A DNA stretch of 10,445 nucleotides from Bacillota bacterium. Its GTDB lineage: Bacteria; Bacillota_A; Clostridia; Acetivibrionales; DUMB01. The first letter of the stretch is position 1; each line of letters starts with the position of its first letter. Position numbers and translations under genes: made by a program. The stretch spans positions 1 to 10,445 of the forward strand of contig JAMOAC010000316.1 of NCBI GenBank assembly GCA_023621975.1, given 5' to 3'. Of this stretch, positions 1 to 7,833 are shown in pieces. Under the pieces are notes generated by a model. The model searched no databases and had not been told where the DNA came from. It saw only the letters and a list, made by a program, of their open reading frames with translations.

Positions 1-1821
1 AACTACAGGAGGAAGGTCTTTTTCAATACTCAATATTTTAGTATCCGTATCACTGTTTCCATACGTATTCTCTATATATAAGGTAACCTCATATTCTCCC
101 TTCACTGTTATCATGGCATCAAATTTAGACAAACCGTTTATTCTCACGACACCGCCTTGATATTCCATTTTATCTTTTGGAACATCAAATATGAAATTCT
201 CTATATTAGAGCCGTTAATAGGTTTAATAAGCCAGTAGGCCTTGTTCCAATTAACAGGGTACAATGAATTACCTGTACTTTCGGTACCGTCAACAGTAAT
301 CTTCCTGCATTCCTTTAATGTTCCACTAAAAGCAATATTCGCATTAGGATATGGTGGCCTTACGTAGACATCATACATTGCCGTAGCAGTCATATCGTTG
401 CTGTCTGCAACGCCTAAATACAGCATATATGTTCCCTCTTTGGTAAATATACCTGATACATCTTTTGTACTTCCGCCGCGCACAAAGGAATCAGGATCAG
501 AATCCCATTGGTACAAAACTATTGTGGCACCAGGCTCTTTAGGTGTTGCAATACCGTTATATGTTACGTTATCGCCAACCCCAACATATTTGGCTCCTGA
601 AATATACACTTCAGGACCTTCACGTTTCTTTTCAACCGTTACGCTGGCGCTCTTTTCGCTTGTTTTAGTTAAGCCAACATCATCTTTGACAGATAATACC
701 GTATATTTATAAACACCCTCAGAACTTTTGCTATACGACTTAAAAAAGGAGGAAGGATTTGTAATAGTGTGCTGAGACTGTATTATTTGAGCAGGCCCTC
801 CGTCTCTAGGATAGAATTCTTCCTTAATAACCCATTCCACTATTTTAGTGCCGGAAACAGAGGGCCTGCACATATCAATTATCTTATACGGTTCTCCCGG
901 CTGCACTTTTGTGGGGGACGCACTTATTCCTATGGAAGGTTCACCTACAGGCTTTAGAGTATACATAAACCTGACATAAGCTATGCTGTTGTCCTTGTCC
1001 AGCGTAACAATTCTGCTGCTGGCCGTACTAAAATCCCCGAAATTATCAGGGCTTGTCCAGGCAATGTCATTGCCGGCATAATCATAGCCATTTATAGTTT
1101 TGCTTGAAACTGTCTTTTGAATTGACCCTGTAATGGGTATGGTTATCTTTTCCTCTACCCTGGGAGAAATTTCTGTTTCCGTACCGTCTAATTTTTTTCC
1201 CACAAACATGCTGACAACCTTGCCTTCTTTAGGCTGTTGCGGCTCAACCACAACACGTATCTTGGTAAAATACCACCAGATACCGTTAGGAGCTTTTGGT
1301 CCATATCCTGCATTTCTATGATTACCGTTTGCACTCCAATTCTCACGATTATTGTATGTTGATTTTGGCGGGGCATTATCCCTTACACAAAGGTAAAACA
1401 TCCATGTGCAGGGCTTGGTAAGTGTTATCTCATAATTTACGAACTGTTGTGGTGTAATTAATTCCTTAGCAGACTGCTGAGAACTGTAATATTGAAAGTC
1501 AAATAAATCTAATTGATAACCATCTTCATTACATTTGTTTTTATCTATAAATTTAAGTTTATCACCTACTGTTGCCTTTATTTCAGGAACACTAGGGTCA
1601 TCGTCACTAACAGTAACATCACTGCTAGAAGAATTAACTACACCTTTTACTTTTCCATCAGGTCCAAAAACTTGAATAGCAAAAGCAGCTGTAGGTTTTT
1701 TATAACCGGTATCTTGCTTTCTGTAATCTTCTAATGGCTCATCAGCAAATACGTGGACAGGTGGTAATATATTAAATATACAAATCAAAGCAAGCAACAG
1801 GCCCAGTATCTTTTTTTTCAT
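1..1821 (-). CDS. Large secreted protein with PKD/Ig-like domains (3' end outside the window)
   Basis: The frame is open from the ATG at 1819-1821 to the left edge: 607 codons without a stop, so the C-terminus is missing. Residues 1-26 are a clear signal peptide (KKK, a hydrophobic core, and VFA before D27). The mature part is built of beta-rich, PKD/Ig-like segments at about 43-195, 290-397, 402-487 and 492-600; they show typical phrases such as KPTAAF, GDKLKF, VGVGDNVTYNG, Y-x-W-D-S-D, GTYMLYLGVAD and GEYEVTLYIEN. The last visible residues (DLPPVV) look like the start of another unit. No catalytic motif is seen, so a structural or adhesive role at the cell surface is inferred. It follows the SLH gene by 26 nt, so the two are probably co-transcribed. 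An in-frame ATG four codons upstream (1831-1833), preceded by AAGGGG, is an equally plausible start; the 1821 start is preceded by GGTGG. The family call is by domain appearance only. Confidence 0.85.
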   Translation of the reverse strand, partial: MKKKILGLLLALICIFNILPPVHVFADEPLEDYRKQDTGYKKPTAAFAIQVFGPDGKVKGVVNSSSSDVTVSDDDPSVPEIKATVGDKLKFIDKNKCNEDGYQLDLFDFQYYSSQQSAKELITPQQFVNYEITLTKPCTWMFYLCVRDNAPPKSTYNNRENWSANGNHRNAGYGPKAPNGIWWYFTKIRVVVEPQQPKEGKVVSMFVGKKLDGTETEISPRVEEKITIPITGSIQKTVSSKTINGYDYAGNDIAWTSPDNFGDFSTASSRIVTLDKDNSIAYVRFMYTLKPVGEPSIGISASPTKVQPGEPYKIIDMCRPSVSGTKIVEWVIKEEFYPRDGGPAQIIQSQHTITNPSSFFKSYSKSSEGVYKYTVLSVKDDVGLTKTSEKSASVTVEKKREGPEVYISGAKYVGVGDNVTYNGIATPKEPGATIVLYQWDSDPDSFVRGGSTKDVSGIFTKEGTYMLYLGVADSNDMTATAMYDVYVRPPYPNANIAFSGTLKECRKITVDGTESTGNSLYPVNWNKAYWLIKPINGSNIENFIFDVPKDKMEYQGGVVRINGLSKFDAMITVKGEYEVTLYIENTYGNSDTDTKILSIEKDLPPVV

Positions 1822-1847
1822 AAACCCCACCATATTACCCCTTAAAT

Positions 1848-2912
1848 TTAATATGCAAATTCAACATCCGGTACTATAGCTGTTCTGTCATATGTTCTTA
1901 TTTCGGAACCTCTTTTTACAGATATTCTAAATTTAATTTCCATACCTGGCTCTATTTTTAACTCTTTTTCATATTCCCTTGTTGTATATCTTGAATTATA
2001 TAAAGTATACATACATCCCGCATTATCTCTCAAGTGTTGATAACTCCACCATTGGTTTATAACTATTGTAAAATAACCTCCCCAATATTCCTCACGCTCA
2101 TTTAATTGAGGGTAATTGATAAAATCAATCTTAAATTCGTATTCATCTGTGTAATACTTGTAATTTTTAATATAGATATAGAAGTAGTGAGGCATACCCG
2201 GATCAGTATTATTTTCAACAACTATAACAGGGTCGAGGAAATATTCAGGCCTTTCTATAGGCTTTGCAGGTTTTCTCTTAGACCTGTCAATAAGTCTTAA
2301 AACCATAGTAGCAGCTTCAGCCCTTGTAGAATAATCCCACGCCCCAAAGGTTTTATCAGGTCTGCCAGTTACTATTCCGGATATATATGCTTTCAATATA
2401 TCATCATGCCTACTCCAGTGACTGTCAAAAAAATCATCTATAGTATCTATATAATCCCTTTTGTTTTCAGGTAATGTTATTTCATCCCCAAGGCAAGCTA
2501 CAATTATACTTGCAATTTCCTGTCGTGTAATTTGGGCTGTATTCATGCTGTTATAATTGTCCCTGTCATAAAAAATCCCTTCAACCAAATATCCTTTTTC
2601 ACGGGCCTTGTCAATGTATGGCTGTGCCCAGCCCTCACCTTCTTTAGGCTCCCTTACAGAATACCCAAGGGCAACAGTTATCATCTTAATAAACTCTGTC
2701 GCCAACAACGTATCATCAGGGTAGAACTTACCGTCACCACGGCCTTCTATTGCTCCCATTGCGGCCAATCTCTCAACTGCTTCTCTGTACCAGGCATTTA
2801 CCGGCACATCTTCAAACATTGGCTTATCACTACTTTCTTGAGCACTGGCTTGTCCAAAAGATGATATTAATAGTACAAAAGTGATAAATAGACACATAAA
2901 CCTTTTTTTCAT
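1848..2912 (-). CDS. Secreted SLH-repeat (S-layer homology) protein with unknown C-terminal domain
   Basis: The 354-residue protein has a signal peptide (residues 1-24, ending QASA before Q25). Three SLH repeats follow at about 33-84 (FEDVP..WYREAVERLAAMG..GRGDGKFYPDD), 94-142 and 154-209 (ILKAYISGIVTGRPDKTF..STRAEAATMVLRLI). SLH triplets are known to bind pyruvylated secondary cell-wall polysaccharide, so the protein is expected on the outer face of the wall. Repeat 2 is the most degenerate. Residues 220-354 form a separate domain rich in Tyr and Trp, probably beta, that I do not recognise; it may bind a partner such as the pilus or the neighbouring PKD-like protein (inference). The start is supported by AAAGGA 9 nt upstream. 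The gene lies 35 nt after the FHA gene and 26 nt before the PKD-like gene, which indicates an operon position. Confidence 0.9.
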   Translation of the reverse strand: MKKRFMCLFITFVLLISSFGQASAQESSDKPMFEDVPVNAWYREAVERLAAMGAIEGRGDGKFYPDDTLLATEFIKMITVALGYSVREPKEGEGWAQPYIDKAREKGYLVEGIFYDRDNYNSMNTAQITRQEIASIIVACLGDEITLPENKRDYIDTIDDFFDSHWSRHDDILKAYISGIVTGRPDKTFGAWDYSTRAEAATMVLRLIDRSKRKPAKPIERPEYFLDPVIVVENNTDPGMPHYFYIYIKNYKYYTDEYEFKIDFINYPQLNEREEYWGGYFTIVINQWWSYQHLRDNAGCMYTLYNSRYTTREYEKELKIEPGMEIKFRISVKRGSEIRTYDRTAIVPDVEFAY

Positions 2913-2947
2913 TCAGCAACATCCTTTCTTATTACATTTTTTCTTCT

Positions 2948-4636
2948 TTATGGTGTTATAAATATATATTCGTTATTTGCCAGAGTTATCCTGTCATTAT
3001 TTTCTATTTTGTACTCTTCGTTACTGTCTATCTTTACACCGTTGATACACGTTCCGTTTTTCGAATTCAGGTCTTTTATAAAATATGAGTTTTCTTTGGT
3101 AATAATCTGAGCATGGACTTTACCCACCGCACTATTGCGGATAACATAGTCTACCTGGCTTTCCAGCCTTCCCAGTGTAAATTCCGGTTTTACAATAAGG
3201 ATTACCTCACCTTCACATGAACCTGTACCTTTCAGAATAGGACATTTGGCATTATGTACTCCCAAAACAACGGTATCACTATTATGTCGGTCCAAAACCG
3301 TAGATCCATTTTCTCCTGCCCACTGTCTTCCTCCGGCACAAGATGCATATTGAGACATGTTTCTTCTGACTGCATCTAATGAAATATCTTCGTAAAGATA
3401 ATTCTCAAAAAAATTTTTATTTTCGAAAACGGTTTCATTATCTTCTTCGTTTTCTTCAACATCATCGCTTCTATCTTTTATAATGACTCCATCTTTGAAA
3501 AACAATCTTTTAAAAATCAGAACATCAATAGCCAGCATTATCAGCATTGCAGCTGCGTAGGTTACGGAGGTGTCTCCGTTTAGAGAAACAAGATAGTCCT
3601 TTGAAGCTATAAATGCTGCAAGCAGAATTATCTGTACCGCTACAGCAAAACAAACTTTTTTTGACATTCCAAAAGGCCGGCTGCCTTTTCCGTCACTGGT
3701 CGAAATATCTTTTGTGCTGTCTTTAAGGTTATTTTTTATGCTTTCTTTCAGACTGCCGTTATTGTCGTCCTTTTCATTGCCCTTTGATCTTTCTTTTTTA
3801 AAGTCTCTTAAATTACCTTTAGAACTGCCTTTATCTCCGCAGCCGCTTTTCAGATTGTCTTCCTGGTCATCTATTCCAGGAAGTATTTCGTCCCAGAATT
3901 TTTTGCTTTCTGCCTTTTCACCAATAATTAGGCGCTTTTTTCTTTTACTCCCTTCCTTTCCTTCAGTAAAATCTCTCTTTGCTATATCTTTTGTACGCTG
4001 TACGTTCAAATTTTGATCCTGCATGACTTCCCCGGTTAAGGAGCCATGCATTGGCGTGCTGTCTGCTAAAAGCTCCATAACAAGCTTATTGAAATCAAAC
4101 ACATTGAAGGTGTCGGATTTGGCATATCCTAAAATACGCTGAATAAAATTATCCCCGCTTCCTTCATCTATCTCAGCTGCATTTATAATAACGTTTATAA
4201 CAAGCTTCCTGAATTCGCTGCCAACATCAACATCAAATTCTGCAGGAATATATACAACCGAAATTTCTCCGGATCCGGGATTTATATAAATATAATCAGT
4301 GTCAAGGACAATGCCTTTTTCAGACAGGAAATAATTCCGGCTGTCAAGTATTGTTTTGGTCACATCTGCAAAAATTTTAAGAAATTCATTTCTACTTATT
4401 TTCCGTTTTAAAAACTGCGAAAGAGGCAGCAATGAAGTAATATCGTATCGCAAACATATTTCTTCATTTTCCCGTCTTACGTCAAAAGGTAACATATGCG
4501 GTATTCTGTTACACGCTATCATATCAACCTGGAAATATATTATTTTTTCTGACAAGCCTGTCCTAAGCGTCAGAAAACTTGTCGCTGCGCCTCTTTCATA
4601 TGATACAGAAAAACGTTCTCGTATGCTTTTTGGCAT
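2948..4636 (-). CDS. Membrane protein with DUF6382-like N-terminus and C-terminal FHA domain
   Basis: The 562-residue protein has three parts. Residues about 5-195 resemble the DUF6382 domain that often precedes FHA domains in Clostridia; I recognise this from its arrangement and phrases, not from a search. A charged linker rich in Lys, Asp, Asn and Ser (about 215-325) leads to two membrane segments (about 328-350 and 357-378), followed by an acidic stretch (388-402). The C-terminal FHA domain (about 475-562) has G489-R490, S502, H508 in VGKVHA, and DLNSKNGT (522-529), the residues used by FHA domains to bind phosphothreonine peptides. Both ends are expected in the cytoplasm. It lies 67 nt after the pilin gene, in a Tad-type operon, so it probably links Ser/Thr phosphorylation to pilus assembly or control (inference). 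No kinase or phosphatase is in the window. A GAGGGGGCGGA tract precedes the start by 9-13 nt. Confidence 0.88.
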   Translation of the reverse strand: MPKSIRERFSVSYERGAATSFLTLRTGLSEKIIYFQVDMIACNRIPHMLPFDVRRENEEICLRYDITSLLPLSQFLKRKISRNEFLKIFADVTKTILDSRNYFLSEKGIVLDTDYIYINPGSGEISVVYIPAEFDVDVGSEFRKLVINVIINAAEIDEGSGDNFIQRILGYAKSDTFNVFDFNKLVMELLADSTPMHGSLTGEVMQDQNLNVQRTKDIAKRDFTEGKEGSKRKKRLIIGEKAESKKFWDEILPGIDDQEDNLKSGCGDKGSSKGNLRDFKKERSKGNEKDDNNGSLKESIKNNLKDSTKDISTSDGKGSRPFGMSKKVCFAVAVQIILLAAFIASKDYLVSLNGDTSVTYAAAMLIMLAIDVLIFKRLFFKDGVIIKDRSDDVEENEEDNETVFENKNFFENYLYEDISLDAVRRNMSQYASCAGGRQWAGENGSTVLDRHNSDTVVLGVHNAKCPILKGTGSCEGEVILIVKPEFTLGRLESQVDYVIRNSAVGKVHAQIITKENSYFIKDLNSKNGTCINGVKIDSNEEYKIENNDRITLANNEYIFITP

Positions 4637-4703
4637 TACTCAGCATCCGCCCCCTCAGATTCAATCTTGCGTCAACCTGTTGTGCAGGCATTTTTGTCAT
4701 CTC

Positions 4704-4925
4704 TTACGGATGTTCAGATATGTACTTGTCAACTATGCTCTCACTGTCAATCTGGTTGTTAATGTTGTCATTCCCAAATACCTGGTCTATAATTTTCGTT
4801 ACAAACTTTACAATTGAATGCCTGAATATAAGCGCAATGCCAACAAGTACGGCAATTATTATTACAATCTCTACCGTACCCAGTCCGTCTTCTTCCTTTA
4901 TAAACCTTGTAAATACATTTGACAT
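4704..4925 (-). CDS. Flp1-like type IVb prepilin
   Basis: This 73-residue protein has the layout of a Flp prepilin: a short charged leader (residues 1-14, with K10 E11 E12 D13), then G14 as the likely cleavage site for a prepilin peptidase, E19 at +5 of the mature chain (GLGTVE), and one hydrophobic helix (about 18-35). A hydrophilic tail of about 38 residues follows. Classical Flp pilins have Glu-Tyr at this place; here it is Glu-Ile, as in the Flp1-like clostridial group. It would be cleaved at the inner side of the membrane and polymerised by the TadB/TadC platform encoded just upstream. No TadV-type peptidase is in the window. An AAAAGGGG ribosome binding site lies 8 nt before the ATG. 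The 102-nt gap upstream of the gene, the largest in the operon, may hold its own promoter. Confidence 0.85.
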   Translation of the reverse strand: MSNVFTRFIKEEDGLGTVEIVIIIAVLVGIALIFRHSIVKFVTKIIDQVFGNDNINNQIDSESIVDKYISEHP

Positions 4926-4957
4926 TTTGTCATCCCCTTTTAAAAATTTTTTATTAG

Positions 4958-4986
4958 ATTAGAATAAATCTTTTAATTAGCTCCAA
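4958..4986 (-). promoter_or_regulatory. Possible weak internal sigma-A promoter for the pilin gene
   Basis: On the minus strand TTGGAG (4981-4986) and TCTAAT (4958-4963) are separated by exactly 17 bp in an AT-rich gap. The -10 box matches 5 of 6 consensus bases and the -35 box only 3 of 6. Transcription would start near 4951, about 25 nt before the pilin ATG. Extra pilin transcript relative to the platform genes would make sense, but the match is weak and could be chance in AT-rich DNA. Confidence 0.3.
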
Positions 4987-5027
4987 ATAATCCTAAATAG
5001 GCACTGGCAAAGCAGGTATAGTAATTG

Positions 5028-5885
5028 TCAGAAGTTTCGCAGCGCCAATATTGCAGGCGCGGTTACTATAATGAGTATTGAAATAAACATCAGCATTAGC
5101 GGCAGTAACATTTTTGTAGATGCCTCTTCCCCCAATTTTTTCGCGGTATTTTTACGCATATCCCAGCATTCGCCTGCTTGCAGCCTCAACATGGAAACAA
5201 GATCTGCATTTCCTTTCCTCAGGTTTTGTAAAATAACCGAAATTGACCTTGTCACCTCGGGAATACCACATCTTTTGGCAAAATCCTCATAGGCTTGCCG
5301 TTCAGACATACCTGCTGCCATGTAAGACAGTGTCATATTCAACTCCTCATACAAAGGTCGGTCTTTAGTGTTGTCCATTGCAATCTTTTCCCACGCCTTT
5401 GAAACCGTCATTCCCGCGTTTACAAGAAGCGTCAGCTTATTGAGAAACTCGGGAAAATCAATCTGGATCATCAGCCTCCTCTTTTTTATCCTTTCCTTAA
5501 GTTCTATATCAGGTAAATAGAAAGCAATTAAAATCAATACTATACTAAATACTGCATACATGGCATCGACTTCCGCTGTTGTGCAGCCAAGTGATACTAA
5601 AACCAGTCCAAACATTGCATAGACAATCTTATTGGCCCAGTGTATTTTCAGGTAATATTTGGCATACTTGCGTCCTGAAATCTGGCTGATCTTTATCAGC
5701 CTTTCCCTGTCATACTTAGAAGCAAATTTATATCCTGTTATATCCAGAATGTAAAGGGCTGCAGGCATTAGTTTTTTAAATGGATACTTCTTCTTGTCAA
5801 CAGGCTTAAGGAACTTGTCATATCTTCTGCCTGCCAAAATAAACAACACAGCAATAGCAATAACAACAATGAAAAAAAGCAGCAT
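5028..5885 (-). CDS. tadC: TadC-like type II secretion system F domain protein
   Basis: The 285-residue protein has the layout of TadC: an N-terminal membrane segment (1-18), a basic cytoplasmic stretch, two close segments (about 86-101 and 107-124), a T2SS-F cytoplasmic helical domain (about 142-250, with FPEFLNKLTLLVNAGMT and the AGMSERQAYEDFAKRCG region), and a C-terminal membrane segment (about 258-282). TadC with TadB forms the inner-membrane platform that passes pilin subunits into the growing Flp pilus. The ATG is 8 nt after the tadB stop; AAAGGTG within the end of tadB is the nearest ribosome binding site. The phrase LRKGNADLVSMLRLQAGECWDMRK is typical of the TadC side of the family. 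Membrane positions are estimated by eye. Confidence 0.9.
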   Translation of the reverse strand: MLLFFIVVIAIAVLFILAGRRYDKFLKPVDKKKYPFKKLMPAALYILDITGYKFASKYDRERLIKISQISGRKYAKYYLKIHWANKIVYAMFGLVLVSLGCTTAEVDAMYAVFSIVLILIAFYLPDIELKERIKKRRLMIQIDFPEFLNKLTLLVNAGMTVSKAWEKIAMDNTKDRPLYEELNMTLSYMAAGMSERQAYEDFAKRCGIPEVTRSISVILQNLRKGNADLVSMLRLQAGECWDMRKNTAKKLGEEASTKMLLPLMLMFISILIIVTAPAILALRNF

Positions 5886-5893
5886 TCACACCA

Positions 5894-6640
5894 TCACACC
5901 TTTATATCCATTATCTTTTTCGATATAAAATAGGCCGCTGCCAGCAATAAAATTGCAACAGTCATCACAAGCCTTCCCGGTATTGTTGTAAATACCGGTT
6001 GAATATATTCATATGAACTTGCGGATATTATAAGCACCATAGCCGGAGGAAGTAAGTTCAGCAGTTTCCGCTCAAGGTTTCTCTGTGCCAGAAGTGTATT
6101 TATCTCATGCTTAATTTCAATTTTGTCATTTATAATATTTGAAGTATTCTTTAACACTTCAATAATATTGCCGCCGGTTCTTTTACATATTCGAATCACG
6201 TCTACAAAATTATCAACATCTTCCAGGTGCACACGATTTGCAAAATCACAAAGTGCTTCTTCAACAGTTTCATTCATTTCGATTTTTCTTACTATATACT
6301 CAACTTCCGTTATTATCGGGGTATCGGGAAACGGATAGAGTACCTCTAAGTCGCTCAAAATATCTCTGAATGCCAGTTCAAGTGATTTACCGGCTGAAAG
6401 TGCTGACGACAACGAATAAAGCATATCCCTGAACTGTATATTGAGCTCATATTTCCTTTTTTCAATAATACTGCGCGTCTTAATTCGCGGATAAAGTAGT
6501 GCAAGAGGGCATAGAAGGATGCAGATAATGTGACTGCGGTAGAAAATAAAGGCATAGGCGTATATAAAAGCAGCTCCTTCAAGAAAGTACAGTATCTTTT
6601 CTTTTCTCGACATTGAATATGTATTGTAATCAGGTAACAT
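5894..6640 (-). CDS. tadB: TadB-like type II secretion system F domain protein
   Basis: The 248-residue protein has two N-terminal hydrophobic segments (about 18-34 and 36-50), a cytoplasmic T2SS-F domain (about 68-180, with FRDMLYSLSSALSAGKSLELAF and the conserved RTGGNIIEVLKNTSNII region at 154-170), and two C-terminal membrane segments (about 196-212 and 223-240). The RTGGN..E.L motif and the position directly before TadC fit TadB. It is shorter than many TadB proteins (about 300 residues) because the N-terminal region is reduced. Its ATG is 9 nt after the tadZ stop, with GAGGTGAGGAA between them, so translation is probably coupled. In most tad loci tadA, encoding the motor ATPase, lies between tadZ and tadB; here there is no room for it. 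Confidence 0.88.
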   Translation of the reverse strand: MLPDYNTYSMSRKEKILYFLEGAAFIYAYAFIFYRSHIICILLCPLALLYPRIKTRSIIEKRKYELNIQFRDMLYSLSSALSAGKSLELAFRDILSDLEVLYPFPDTPIITEVEYIVRKIEMNETVEEALCDFANRVHLEDVDNFVDVIRICKRTGGNIIEVLKNTSNIINDKIEIKHEINTLLAQRNLERKLLNLLPPAMVLIISASSYEYIQPVFTTIPGRLVMTVAILLLAAAYFISKKIMDIKV

Positions 6641-6649
6641 TTCCTCACC

Positions 6650-7774
6650 TCACATTTCGAAAATCCCTTTATTAAGGATCACGTTGATACCCTTGTTAAA
6701 GCCGTCTTCCATATTAGCCAGTGCCTTAAGCTCCCTTATGCCCGATATCTCAGGACTGAAAGGCAGTAAAAAATCTGGTTTCTTTTCTCCGATATTTAAT
6801 CCCGTTGCATTGTCATTAATGTATCCATTGCAATCATTAACGATAATTTGAATTCCATCCTTTAACTTAATGCCTTTCCGTTGTTCAAGTATGCTTATTT
6901 CATCCAGAAGCACTTCAGTCTTTTTTGCGGATAAAACATCCTTCCTTACAATTATGAACACACGGTCACTCACTAGCAGTACTTCTGCATTTCTTAATGC
7001 AAAATCTGCAGAGGCATCAATAAAAACAACATCATAATACCCCATGCGCTTTATCTGACATATGAATGACGCATACTCATCCGGAGTCACTTCCCAAAGC
7101 TCCGCTCCGCTTCGTGCAGGTGCAAAAAAGTGTATGTTATACTTCTCATCTACACATCTTAGCGCCTCAATTTTCGCCGCAATATCAGCGCCATTGTCTT
7201 TAAGGAAATAAAGTAAATCTGAAAGCCCATGGCCTTTTGATTGCCCAAAAAACATTTCCGTGCTGTTTAGAGTTTGAAAATCAAGATAGAGGACCCTTAT
7301 TCCTCTCATGGCACATTGTACACTTAAACCTAAAGCCACACATGTTGTACCGCTCCCCCCTGCCGGAGAGAAGAAAGTAACCACTCTGGTAGCTCCGTCC
7401 TTATTCGTGATCATATACCCGCTACTTTCCCCGTTCTCCAACGCATAGGTTTCTATTATTTCTCCCACAAGCCTGTCACCATGTTGGTATTTATTTATTT
7501 GTTTACATTTTTTATCATTTACCGGTTGATTTCCCCGGGTAAGAATTATTACTGTCCCAACTTTATCGAATGGCATGTCCTCAGTATACATGTCCTGATC
7601 TATTAAAAGAATATCGATCCTTTTACCCTCATTTTCAATAAAATTCATGAGGCAATCGTATTTTGTAAAACAACTGATTTGAAATCTGTTTGAATATTTG
7701 TATGCAAGAAAATCTGAAAATCCTTTTACATAATCTTCTTCACTGTCTGCAATCACGAGGTTTAACCTGCCCAT
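6650..7774 (-). CDS. tadZ: TadZ/CpaE-like protein: receiver-like domain plus MinD-type ATPase-like domain
   Basis: The 374-residue protein begins with a response-regulator receiver fold (about 4-112), keeping D10, D59 in LLIDQD, T79 in LTRG and K95 in INKYQ. The second domain (about 128-370) is of the ParA/MinD type: a P-loop at 136-145 (SPAGGSGTTC), an A'-like motif at D165, and a Walker B region VVFIDASAD (249-257). The P-loop has Thr where the lysine of GK[ST] is expected, and the ParA signature lysine is also absent, as in atypical TadZ/CpaE proteins. TadZ places the Tad machine at its site in the cell and recruits TadA. It is the first gene of the operon, 53 nt or so after the predicted transcription start, with an AAGAGGTG ribosome binding site. 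The receiver phospho-site looks intact, but whether it is used is unknown. Confidence 0.9.
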   Translation of the reverse strand: MGRLNLVIADSEEDYVKGFSDFLAYKYSNRFQISCFTKYDCLMNFIENEGKRIDILLIDQDMYTEDMPFDKVGTVIILTRGNQPVNDKKCKQINKYQHGDRLVGEIIETYALENGESSGYMITNKDGATRVVTFFSPAGGSGTTCVALGLSVQCAMRGIRVLYLDFQTLNSTEMFFGQSKGHGLSDLLYFLKDNGADIAAKIEALRCVDEKYNIHFFAPARSGAELWEVTPDEYASFICQIKRMGYYDVVFIDASADFALRNAEVLLVSDRVFIIVRKDVLSAKKTEVLLDEISILEQRKGIKLKDGIQIIVNDCNGYINDNATGLNIGEKKPDFLLPFSPEISGIRELKALANMEDGFNKGINVILNKGIFEM

Positions 7775-7801
7775 ACCGCACCTCTTACAGGAATAATTAT
7801 A

Positions 7802-7822
7802 TATTTACATTTATGGTAAATA
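7802..7822. promoter_or_regulatory. Small inverted repeat in the 5' UTR of the tad operon
   Basis: TATTTAC (7802-7808) and GTAAATA (7816-7822) form a perfect 7-bp inverted repeat with a 7-nt spacer, between the predicted transcription start (near 7827) and the tadZ ribosome binding site. It could be an operator or a weak RNA hairpin. In such AT-rich DNA chance is also possible. Confidence 0.3.
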
Positions 7823-7833
7823 ATTCAATTAAT

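Noticed and set aside
398..712. Plus-strand 104-residue frame in the left part of the window
   Set aside because: It is antisense to the continuous minus-strand frame of the PKD-like protein, which has a signal peptide and domain repeats.
3714..4016. Plus-strand 100-residue frame rich in Leu, Ser and Phe
   Set aside because: It is the mirror of the Lys/Asp/Ser-rich linker of the FHA protein, which reads as Leu/Phe/Ser on the other strand.
4596..4700. 34-residue reading frame starting 3 nt after the pilin stop and overlapping the FHA gene start in another frame
   Set aside because: It is very short, has no proper ribosome binding site, and its peptide has no recognisable features; the FHA frame is far longer and carries clear domains.
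4356..4817. Plus-strand reading frame of 153 codons across the FHA gene start and the pilin gene
   Set aside because: It lies opposite two well-supported genes, and its peptide shows no domain; it is best explained as a shadow of the coding on the minus strand.
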